A stretch of 8,873 nt of DNA from contig DDWE01000023.1 of NCBI GenBank assembly GCA_002345625.1, positions 5,711 to 14,583 of the forward strand, read 5' to 3'. A program made the translations under genes and the position numbers. This document shows, in pieces, positions 1 through 5,953 of the stretch. Each line of letters begins with the position of its first letter. The first letter of the stretch is position 1. The notes under the pieces were generated by a model. The model searched no databases. It was given only the letters and a program-made list of their open reading frames with translations, and was not told the origin of the DNA. This stretch comes from Desulfuromonadaceae bacterium UBA2294. Lineage in GTDB: Bacteria > Desulfobacterota > Desulfuromonadia > Desulfuromonadales > UBA2294.

Positions 1-176
1 GCGCGGACGGCAAACCCGTCCATTGCCGAATTGTCGAAGCGGGGGAGATCGAAAGGTGCCGTAATATCGACGGCCAGAGCCCGCCCCAGTGCGTCCAGAA
101 GCGGTACGGTCTCCGTGGGCAGGCGTTTGACAGCGTCCAGAATCAGGCCTCTTGCATCTTCAAACGATCTGGACAT
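1..176 (-). CDS. moeA: Molybdopterin molybdenumtransferase MoeA, N-terminal fragment (cut by window edge)
   Basis: Only the first 58 codons are present; the gene continues past the left edge. The translation starts MSRSFEDARGLILDAVKRL and reaches the motif LPRFDNSAMDGFAVRA (about residues 44-59), which is the hallmark of the MoeA N-terminal region. MoeA inserts molybdate or tungstate into adenylylated molybdopterin in the cytoplasm, the last common step of metal cofactor synthesis. The ATG lies 34 nt inside the end of tupC in another frame, with a GGAG Shine-Dalgarno about 8 nt upstream, so translation is probably coupled to the transporter ATPase. Its position directly behind a tungstate importer suggests this copy works on tungsten, but specificity cannot be read from the fragment. 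Family identification is secure; metal preference is inference. Confidence 0.9.
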   Translation of the reverse strand, partial: MSRSFEDARGLILDAVKRLPTETVPLLDALGRALAVDITAPFDLPRFDNSAMDGFAVR

Positions 177-862
177 AAAGGGGTCTCCGTCGTGGTTGGG
201 AGGGGTTGTCTTCCGGCCAATTGTCCCTCTTGCAGGCGAACAATATCGGCACAAAGTCGTTCGGGCAGTGCCGGGTCGTGGGTCGAAAGGATGACGGTAA
301 GATCCTTAGAGTTGAGTCTGGTTAAAATTGATTCCATGACGTCGCTTTGGGCGGTGTCAAGGCCGGCCATCGGCTCGTCAAGCAGTAACACTCGCGGTTT
401 TAAGGCAAGGGCACGCACGATGGCGACGCGGCGTAATTCCCCACCGGAGAGCTGATCCGATTTTCGTTGTTCAAATCCGCCGAGGCCGACGGTCTGTAAC
501 GACCAGCAGACCAGCCGGTCCTGTTCCCTCCGGGTCAGGTTGCGCAGTTTAAGCGGGTAGCGAATGTTATCAGCCACGGTCCCCTTTAGCAAGTAGGGGG
601 TTTGATGGGCCAGGGTGATCTCCCGACGGATCTGCTGCAGCGCCTTACCGGACCGGGGGAGGGGTTCTCCGCGGTAGAGCAGCGCACCTTGCGCTGGTGG
701 ATGCAGTAGCCCGAGCAGCTCAAGCAGGGAGCTTTTTCCTGAACCGTTGACACCGGTCAGACAGGTGATCCGGTCGGCAAAAATTTCGAGCCGGTCGATG
801 CTCAGCACCGTTTTACTGGCGTAGGCGCAGGTAATGTTCCGTAGACTGTAGAGCGATTCCAT
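143..862 (-). CDS. tupC: Tungstate ABC transporter, ATP-binding protein TupC
   Basis: A 239-residue ABC ATPase that powers tungstate import from the cytoplasmic side of the membrane. Visible motifs are Walker A GVNGSGKS (37-44), Q-loop Gln87, signature LSGGE (138-142), Walker B RVLLLDE (157-163) and the switch His195 in STHD. All catalytic elements are present. The start is the ATG four bases after the tupB stop, with GAGGUGA about 5 nt upstream. The last 11 codons overlap moeA. The tail after about residue 215 is rich in Pro and Thr and has no recognisable regulatory (TOBE) domain, as is usual for short Tup-type ATPases, unlike ModC. The sequence alone could be an ATPase for another oxyanion; the adjacent tupA and tupB decide the assignment. 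Confidence 0.9.
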   Translation of the reverse strand: MESLYSLRNITCAYASKTVLSIDRLEIFADRITCLTGVNGSGKSSLLELLGLLHPPAQGALLYRGEPLPRSGKALQQIRREITLAHQTPYLLKGTVADNIRYPLKLRNLTRREQDRLVCWSLQTVGLGGFEQRKSDQLSGGELRRVAIVRALALKPRVLLLDEPMAGLDTAQSDVMESILTRLNSKDLTVILSTHDPALPERLCADIVRLQEGQLAGRQPLPTTTETPLCPDRLKMQEA

Positions 863-866
863 ATGG

Positions 867-1553
867 TCACCTCTGTTGCAGGAGGTTTAAAAGTAGATTG
901 ATCCCCAAAGCCACGCTCATCAGCACCAGCCCGAGCGCAAGAGCAAAGGCGAACTCCCCCTTGCCGGTTTCAAGTGCAATGGCGGTGGTCATGGTCCGGG
1001 TATAGCCCCGGATGTTGCCGCCCAGCATCATCGCCACCCCGACTTCGGCGATAATGCGGCCAAAGCCGGCAACCACCCCGGCCAGGATCACAAAGCGGAC
1101 TTCGCGCAGCATCTGCCAGGCGCTTTCGAGCGGTCCTGCACCCAATGTGCGCAGCGTTGGAAGGATGCGCGCATCGGCACCGCAGGCGGCGGAAACCGTG
1201 TAGTGGGCGACAATCGGCGTCGCCAGAACGATCTGTCCGATCATCATCGCCACCGGGGTGAACAGTAGCCCCAAGGGGCCAAGTGGCGACTGACGGCTGA
1301 GCAGTCCGTAGACGACCAGGCCAACAACCACCGTCGGTAGTGCCATCAATGTATTCAGTCCCGTCAGCACCAGACGCCGACCCCGAAATCGGTGAATACC
1401 GATGGCCAGGCCGATCGGAATGCCAATCATTGCGGCGACACTTATGGCACTGATTGAAACGTAGAGCGAGGTCCAGACTGTCCGCAGTACCTCGCCATCG
1501 AGGCTGAGAATCAGGGATAAAGCTGTGCCGAGTGATTCGCCGAAGAAGTTCAT
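867..1553 (-). CDS. tupB: Tungstate ABC transporter, permease TupB
   Basis: A 228-residue integral membrane permease of the binding-protein-dependent transport family, with about five to six hydrophobic segments (around residues 27-53, 63-85, 97-117, 155-178, 200-225). The N-terminus MNFFGESLGTALSLILSLDG followed by EVLRTVWTSL matches the typical TupB beginning. The cytoplasmic coupling loop (EAA-type) is the stretch LRTLGAGPLESAWQMLREVR (134-153), continuing into a Gly-rich segment ending in AEVG (169-172). It forms the channel that takes tungstate from TupA and is driven by TupC. The ATG sits 15 nt after the tupA stop and its Shine-Dalgarno is weak, so initiation may depend on translation of tupA. 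It could be confused with a molybdate permease (ModB); the flanking TupA favours tungstate. Confidence 0.9.
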   Translation of the reverse strand: MNFFGESLGTALSLILSLDGEVLRTVWTSLYVSISAISVAAMIGIPIGLAIGIHRFRGRRLVLTGLNTLMALPTVVVGLVVYGLLSRQSPLGPLGLLFTPVAMMIGQIVLATPIVAHYTVSAACGADARILPTLRTLGAGPLESAWQMLREVRFVILAGVVAGFGRIIAEVGVAMMLGGNIRGYTRTMTTAIALETGKGEFAFALALGLVLMSVALGINLLLNLLQQR

Positions 1554-1568
1554 TCAAGGGTCCGATAA

Positions 1569-2369
1569 TCAGTAGGTAAAGAACAGCTGCTGGCCATTTT
1601 TCCGGAACGAGGTGATGATATTTTGTCCCTCGGGGCTGGTCAGGAACGCGGCGAAAGCCTCGGCCAGTGCGTGTTTGACGTGCGGATGTTTTGCCGGATT
1701 AACCGGGATAACGCCATAAGGGTTAAAAAGGATTTTGTCCCCTTCGGTGAGCACTTGCAGGTCACTCTTTCCGGTCATGGCTATGTAGGTGCCGCGATCA
1801 GACAGGGTGTAACCGTGCAATTCGGTGGCCATGGTGATCACCTCACCCATGCCGCGTCCCGCCTCAAGATACCACTTGCCAGCCGGAACGATGTCGGCGG
1901 CCTTCCACAGGCTGCGTTCTTTGGTGTGCGTCCCGGAGTCGTCACCACGTGAAACGAAAGGGGATTGAGTGGCGGCAATCCGTTTAAGCGCTTCGGCGCC
2001 CGATGTGAGCCCCTTGATCTGTGCCGGATCAGCTGGCGGACCGAGGATGACGAAGTCGTTGTACATGACGTCGCGACGTCCGACACCATAGCCTTCCTGG
2101 ACAAATTTATCCTCACGCGCACGCGCATGCACCAGAATGACATCGACATCTCCGGCTTCCCCGAGTTTAATCGCCTTACCGGTACCGACAGCGATGACAT
2201 CGACCTTGCAGTCGTTCGCCTGCTCGAAGGGGGGGAGCAGGACTGCCAGCAGCCCGGAATTATCGGTTGAGGTCGTCGTCGCCAAACGCAGGTGTTCCTG
2301 GCAAAAAGCCGGGGTCGCACAGAGCAGGGCCAGGAAAAAGCTACAGAGCAGGGGCCGCCATTTCAACAT
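1569..2369 (-). CDS. tupA: Tungstate-binding periplasmic protein TupA
   Basis: A 266-residue extracytoplasmic solute-binding protein that captures tungstate for TupBC. Residues 1-23 are a signal peptide (MLKWRPLLCSFFLALLC then ATPAFC), probably cleaved before QEHLRLA; Cys23 does not sit in a convincing lipobox. Tup-family motifs follow: ATTTSTDNSGLL (30-41), VGTGKAIKLG (61-70), DVDVILVHA (74-82), SRGDDSGTHTKE (140-151), GRGMGEV (171-177) and DRGTY (191-195). These TTTST and SGTH elements separate TupA from ModA-type molybdate proteins. The frame is open for 44 more codons upstream, but those codons run through the terminator and riboswitch. The chosen ATG is followed by a signal peptide and preceded by AAGGAG at 8 nt. 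The gene is likely controlled by the riboswitch and terminator in its leader. Confidence 0.93.
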   Translation of the reverse strand: MLKWRPLLCSFFLALLCATPAFCQEHLRLATTTSTDNSGLLAVLLPPFEQANDCKVDVIAVGTGKAIKLGEAGDVDVILVHARAREDKFVQEGYGVGRRDVMYNDFVILGPPADPAQIKGLTSGAEALKRIAATQSPFVSRGDDSGTHTKERSLWKAADIVPAGKWYLEAGRGMGEVITMATELHGYTLSDRGTYIAMTGKSDLQVLTEGDKILFNPYGVIPVNPAKHPHVKHALAEAFAAFLTSPEGQNIITSFRKNGQQLFFTY

Positions 2370-2399
2370 GGTTTTTCTCCTTGTGAGGTGTTCATTAAT

Positions 2400-2428
2400 A
2401 AAAAAAGCCCATTCCGCGAGGAAAGGGC
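2400..2428 (-). terminator. Intrinsic terminator in the tupA leader (riboswitch expression platform)
   Basis: On the minus strand GCCC-U-UUCC, loop UCGC, GGAA-U-GGGC forms a stem with four plus four base pairs around one U-U mismatch, followed directly by seven U residues. It ends about 30 nt before the tupA ATG and just after the riboswitch candidate. This is the arrangement expected for ligand-controlled attenuation rather than an end-of-operon terminator. It would also stop readthrough from the upstream formate dehydrogenase genes. Confidence 0.88.
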
Positions 2429-2429
2429 C

Positions 2430-2551
2430 CGGATGCACGATCGGCATCAGCTGGGCTCTCCTTTCCAAAAGGGAGGCACTGCCATTTCCAGCAGAACCCA
2501 TTGACCGGCCGCCGTGAGGGGTCTCCCTGTTAGGCGAAACGGTTCGGAGAA
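2430..2551 (-). promoter_or_regulatory. Molybdenum/tungsten cofactor (Moco/Tuco) riboswitch candidate
   Basis: The tupA leader has an elaborate fold that resembles the Moco RNA motif as I remember it. Reading the RNA 5'->3': UCUC (2547-2550) can pair with GAGA (2522-2525), enclosing a small hairpin CGAA/UUCG (2535-2546). An outer stem pairs CACG (2513-2516) with CGUG (2436-2439). Inside it a 7-bp stem pairs UGGGUUC (2494-2500) with GAGCCCA (2452-2458). That stem encloses two hairpins: CUGC/GCAG with a GGAAA-containing loop (2479-2494) and a CUCC-CUUU/AAAG-GAG hairpin (2458-2476). Blocks such as GGUCAAUGGGUUC and AGCUGAUGCCGAUCG look like conserved Moco RNA sequence. Known members of this class sit before Moco synthesis and Mo/W uptake genes, and variants lacking one stem are associated with tungsten. 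Position before tupABC-moeA suggests the Tuco type. I could not score it against the covariance model. Confidence 0.82.
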
Positions 2552-2571
2552 CAAAACAATCGTGTTAAGCC

Positions 2572-3993
2572 TTAAATAGACTCGGCCGTTTTCTTTTTGT
2601 TAGTCGTCTCCTCTGACCGATGCGGTGGATAAGTATCCCGCAGTGAAAAATATTCCTGCGGTGTATTGACGTTGAGAAAGAAATTCTCGACTGCACCGGA
2701 TGGGCTCAGGTCTGCCGCCGGCACCTCGATGACGTCAACCTGTGGGAAAAAGCCGACGATCCGTTTATGACCGGCATCAAGAACCATCTCCATCGCCGGA
2801 ATGCAGCGTTTGTGATACAGGGCGTGCAACGGTTCCGGGCCATGCGTGCTGATCGGGATGACGACATCCCCATCGGCAGCCAGGTCACACAGAAGGGTGA
2901 TTGCTTCCGGGTTGATAAACGGCATATCGCAGGCGACGACAAAAGCTGCGTTGTGTCTGGCGTGGGAAAGACCGGAGTGGATGCCGGCCAGTGATCCCTG
3001 GGCATAATAGAGATCAGGGACCTTGCGGCAGGGGATGGCGCTGTAAAGATCTGGGCTGTTGGTGACGATAATCACTTCGTCGAACAGTTCCGCCATGATG
3101 CGGTAGGTATGGTCGATAAACCGTGCGCCATGAAACGGCAGCAGAGATTTGTCGCTCCCCATGCGCCGGCTCTCGCCGCCGGCGAGGATCACCCCTGTGA
3201 CCCCGGCTACCGGCGTCGTTGCGGTGACGATCTGCAGTTGCTGCGCGTGAGTGTAGACCTCCAGCGATTCGCCACGCAGGTAACCGATCAGGGTAATGCC
3301 GGCTTGCTCGCAGAGCGCGATCGCCTTGTCGGTAACCGAGGTGCGGGACGCAATCAGGCCAATACCGAGTCGGGCCGCTTTGGCGACCATTTCGGTCGAA
3401 ACGCGTCCCGAGGTCACCAGCATCTTGTCGGCTAAATCGATCTGCTTGAACCAGGCCTCACCGGCGAGGCGGTCGAAGGTGTTATGACGACCGATATCCT
3501 CGGCAAACAGCAGCAGGCCGTTTGCATCGCCGATTGCTGCGGAATGGATGCCACCGTGATTGCGATACTGCTCCGCCTGTTTGGCCAGTTGGTTCATCAG
3601 TCGGAACAGGGCAGTGCTGGAGTATCTGCCGGGCTTGGCAGGTTGTTCAGTTGTTAGCTGCTGCGGCAGGTTATAGGAGATGCCGGTGCCGCACCCCGAG
3701 GTAAGCGTCGGCTGCAGCTTGACCGGTAAATCGCCTTTGAGGCGGACTTCAGCCAGGCCGAAATCGGCGCAGACGCCAAGACATTCGATATCGTCAAGCG
3801 TGGTGATAAACCCCTGCAGACGAAAGAATCCGACCAGCAGAAAATTAAGCTGGTGTGGCGAACAGACCAGGGTCGCCAGCTCCTGACCATTCACCTTCAG
3901 CCGCAGTGGATACTCCTCAACCACCCGGCGTTGTGCCGGTTGCAGGCGGCCGTTTTTCAACTGATGGAAACTGAGTGGTTTTTCTTCTGTCAT
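2572..3993 (-). CDS. fdhD-mobA: Bifunctional FdhD sulfurtransferase - MobA guanylyltransferase fusion
   Basis: A 473-residue fusion of two cytoplasmic maturation enzymes. Residues about 1-260 are FdhD, which passes sulfur from a cysteine desulfurase to the formate dehydrogenase cofactor. Visible motifs are TSGCGTG (98-104), HGGIHSAA (146-153), EDIGRHNTFDRL (165-176) and SGRVSTEM (195-202). Residues about 265-450 are a complete MobA, which adds GMP to molybdopterin to form the dinucleotide: LAGGESRRMGSDKS (270-283), QGSLAGI (332-338), ACDMPF (354-359) and NVNTP (441-445). The linker is only a few residues. Both proteins usually occur as separate genes. The E. coli FdhD CxxC is reduced here to a single Cys101 (Cys-Gly-Thr-Gly). 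The ATG lies 13 nt after the fdhE stop with a weak GGGA; an in-frame TTG at 4036-4038, inside fdhE, would add 15 residues and cannot be excluded. Confidence 0.92.
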   Translation of the reverse strand: MTEEKPLSFHQLKNGRLQPAQRRVVEEYPLRLKVNGQELATLVCSPHQLNFLLVGFFRLQGFITTLDDIECLGVCADFGLAEVRLKGDLPVKLQPTLTSGCGTGISYNLPQQLTTEQPAKPGRYSSTALFRLMNQLAKQAEQYRNHGGIHSAAIGDANGLLLFAEDIGRHNTFDRLAGEAWFKQIDLADKMLVTSGRVSTEMVAKAARLGIGLIASRTSVTDKAIALCEQAGITLIGYLRGESLEVYTHAQQLQIVTATTPVAGVTGVILAGGESRRMGSDKSLLPFHGARFIDHTYRIMAELFDEVIIVTNSPDLYSAIPCRKVPDLYYAQGSLAGIHSGLSHARHNAAFVVACDMPFINPEAITLLCDLAADGDVVIPISTHGPEPLHALYHKRCIPAMEMVLDAGHKRIVGFFPQVDVIEVPAADLSPSGAVENFFLNVNTPQEYFSLRDTYPPHRSEETTNKKKTAESI

Positions 3994-4006
3994 CGATTGT
4001 CCCGTT

Positions 4007-4864
4007 TCAGGCGTTTTGGGTTCTTTTGCCCTTAACAAAACCTTCTTTTTGCGCCATCAGGTCGAGGTGCAGGGTGTTGAGATCCTCAACATCCATCGGC
4101 AGCCCTTCGCCAAGTTCCCGGCTGTCGACAACCTTGAGGTAGCCGGAGCATTTGCGGCAGATATCGACCCGGTAGCCCGCTTCACCTTCGGCAGTGAAAT
4201 ATTCCAGACTGTCGGTCTCATCGTTGCCGCAGTAGGTGCACATAAGACGGATGACACCCCATTCACTGGCGCAGATGGAACAATGCAGCAGTTTTTTTCC
4301 TTCTTCTCCAACCAGTTCTCCCATGGCCGGTGTGCCACCACAGATCGGACAATAACCTTCTTTCCAGTCGCTGTAGGCCGGACGTCCGTGCGTTTCAAGC
4401 CAACTCTGCAGCCCGTAGCCGAGGCTGGTAGAGCAGACATATTCGAGCAACGCCGATGGTATCTCCAGTTCTGCGGCGCACGCCTCCAGCGGCGCCCGGT
4501 CTTTCTCCAGACAGGCGATGAGAAGCTTCTCAACCGGGAGGTTGCCTGCGTTTTGTGCCTGAACGATGCGCTGCAACTCGTCTTTCCCTTGTTGGCCGAG
4601 GGTGATCAATTGTCCGGCCAGACTTGCGATAAATTTGCCGGCCGGCTCGATCATAATCTGCAGTGCGTCGCCGGTCAGGAGCGGGAAGCCGGCCTGGCGC
4701 CGCAGTTCCCATTGGCCCGGATCGACATTGACGCCCAGCCACTGACACGGGTGCTGCTGCAGAAATGTACAAAGATCACGATGGAAATCATAAATTTCCG
4801 CGAATTGGGGGCGTCGTTTACGCAGGTCTTGCAGCCGTTTCAGTTTAACCTCAAGCAAAGGCAT
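4007..4864 (-). CDS. fdhE: Formate dehydrogenase accessory protein FdhE
   Basis: A 285-residue cytoplasmic, rubredoxin-like metal-binding chaperone that acts on the catalytic subunit of respiratory formate dehydrogenases before export. The N-terminal half is helical. The C-terminal half carries four CxxC pairs: CPIC (172-175), CSIC (195-198), CTYC (209-212) and CRKC (236-239), which form the two metal sites typical of FdhE. The phrase GYCPICGGTPAMGEL (170-184) is a characteristic FdhE block. Length is close to the roughly 300 residues usual for the family. The ATG follows AGGAG by 8 nt and lies 18 nt after the peroxidase gene stop. It sits directly before fdhD-mobA, so two maturation steps are encoded side by side. 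A long open frame on the opposite strand mirrors this gene and has no support as a gene. Confidence 0.94.
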   Translation of the reverse strand: MPLLEVKLKRLQDLRKRRPQFAEIYDFHRDLCTFLQQHPCQWLGVNVDPGQWELRRQAGFPLLTGDALQIMIEPAGKFIASLAGQLITLGQQGKDELQRIVQAQNAGNLPVEKLLIACLEKDRAPLEACAAELEIPSALLEYVCSTSLGYGLQSWLETHGRPAYSDWKEGYCPICGGTPAMGELVGEEGKKLLHCSICASEWGVIRLMCTYCGNDETDSLEYFTAEGEAGYRVDICRKCSGYLKVVDSRELGEGLPMDVEDLNTLHLDLMAQKEGFVKGKRTQNA

Positions 4865-4882
4865 AAATAGTTCTCCTGGTGT

Positions 4883-5953
4883 TCAGTATCCCGGCGGTGG
4901 CGGGGCGTGAACCGGCTGGTAGGTCCCGGTCAGGCTGTTTAAAAAAGCTTCAAGTGCCAGTTTTTCACCGGCCGATAATCCCAGAGGTTTAAGACGCTCA
5001 GTTTTATCCGGATCGTATCCGCCCCCCTGGTTGAAAAATTCAATGACTTCGGCCAGGCTTGCGAAGCTGCCGTTATGCATATACGGTCCCGTCTGCTCGA
5101 CCTGCCGTAGCGGCGGGGTGCGAAACGCGCCTATGTCGCCTTTTTTATGGGTCACTGCATAATGGCCGGGATCGCGATCCATCGATTCGACTCCCATCTC
5201 CCCGAGGAAGAAATTGCGGGTCGATCGGTGCTGAGGGTCGCTGCTCAGTTCCGGCAGTTCGGCTACACCCAGGTTGTAAAACTTCTCGTCGGTCAGCAGA
5301 CTTCCTGAATGGCATTGTGCGCAGTTGCCGCGCTTTCCGTAAAAAATAGCCATCCCCTGTTGTGCATCTGCCGACAGGGCATCTTTTTGGCCTTTAAGGT
5401 AACGATCAAAAGGGGCATCGGTGATCAGCAGGGTCCGCTCAAAGGCGGACAGCGATCCAACAATCCGTTCCAGGGTCACTCCGCCCCCCCAGGCCTGTTC
5501 AAACAGTTGCTGATACTCCGGGATCTCCCTGAGTTTGGCAACCAGGTAGCGGGGGTTCAGATTCATTTCAAAGGATGAATGAATCGGTCCTTGCGCCTGC
5601 TGTTCCAGTCCTTTGCTACGTCCGTCCCAAAAAAACGTATCAAGATAGCCGACATTCAGCAGGCCGATAGTGTGACGCCAGTGTTTGTTGGTCGGGTAAG
5701 CGGCGGAGATTTTTCGACCATCAGCATAAGCTTCATCCGGAACATGGCAAACGGCACAGCTGATGGTGCCGTCACCGGAGAGGCGACGATCAAAAAACAG
5801 TGCCTTGCCGAGCTCCACTTTCGCCGGGTCTTGTGCCGGAAGTAGCTGCAGTGGCTCCGGCAACGGGAGTTGTCGGGCCATCAACGGTCCGGGGACGAGC
5901 AGGAGCAGACAGCTCAAAATAAAGATGAATCGCTGAAGAAACCGGTCCTTCAT
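4883..5953 (-). CDS. Di-haem cytochrome c peroxidase (CCP/MauG family)
   Basis: A 356-residue periplasmic protein with an N-terminal signal peptide (about 1-26, ending LMARQ). It has two c-type haem sites, CAVCH (66-70) in the N-terminal peroxidatic domain and CAQCH (211-215) in the C-terminal electron-transfer domain. The family blocks LGKALFFDRRLS (48-59), FWDGR (108-112) and GPYMHNG (289-295, with a Met available as distal ligand of the high-potential haem) are all present. Such enzymes reduce hydrogen peroxide to water with electrons from small cytochromes; MauG-like relatives instead oxidise protein residues. The start ATG overlaps the stop of the DsbA-like gene as ATGA and is preceded by GGGAGG, so the two are translationally coupled. 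It ends in a Pro-rich PPPPGY tail. Its place among formate dehydrogenase maturation genes is unusual. Confidence 0.92.
   Translation of the reverse strand: MKDRFLQRFIFILSCLLLLVPGPLMARQLPLPEPLQLLPAQDPAKVELGKALFFDRRLSGDGTISCAVCHVPDEAYADGRKISAAYPTNKHWRHTIGLLNVGYLDTFFWDGRSKGLEQQAQGPIHSSFEMNLNPRYLVAKLREIPEYQQLFEQAWGGGVTLERIVGSLSAFERTLLITDAPFDRYLKGQKDALSADAQQGMAIFYGKRGNCAQCHSGSLLTDEKFYNLGVAELPELSSDPQHRSTRNFFLGEMGVESMDRDPGHYAVTHKKGDIGAFRTPPLRQVEQTGPYMHNGSFASLAEVIEFFNQGGGYDPDKTERLKPLGLSAGEKLALEAFLNSLTGTYQPVHAPPPPGY

Noticed and set aside
31..294. Plus-strand open frame at the left edge
   Set aside because: The minus strand here encodes the clear MoeA N-terminus and the end of TupC; the plus-strand translation is low-complexity and Arg/Ser rich.
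2363..2395. A 10-codon leader ORF that ends overlapping the tupA start
   Set aside because: It has no ribosome site of its own and no diagnostic codon content; the AAGGAG inside it serves tupA.
2370..2501. A tupA start further upstream, adding 44 codons
   Set aside because: The extension runs through the terminator hairpin and riboswitch, lacks protein-like features, and hides the signal peptide that begins at the ATG at 2369.
2551..2620. A sigma-70-like promoter for tupA upstream of the riboswitch
   Set aside because: A TATTTA-like hexamer exists near the fdhD-mobA stop, but there is no convincing -35 element at the right spacing, so I do not call one.
4016..4870. Long open frame on the plus strand opposite fdhE
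   Set aside because: It mirrors fdhE, its translation has no family motifs, and the minus-strand gene has four CxxC pairs and a ribosome site.
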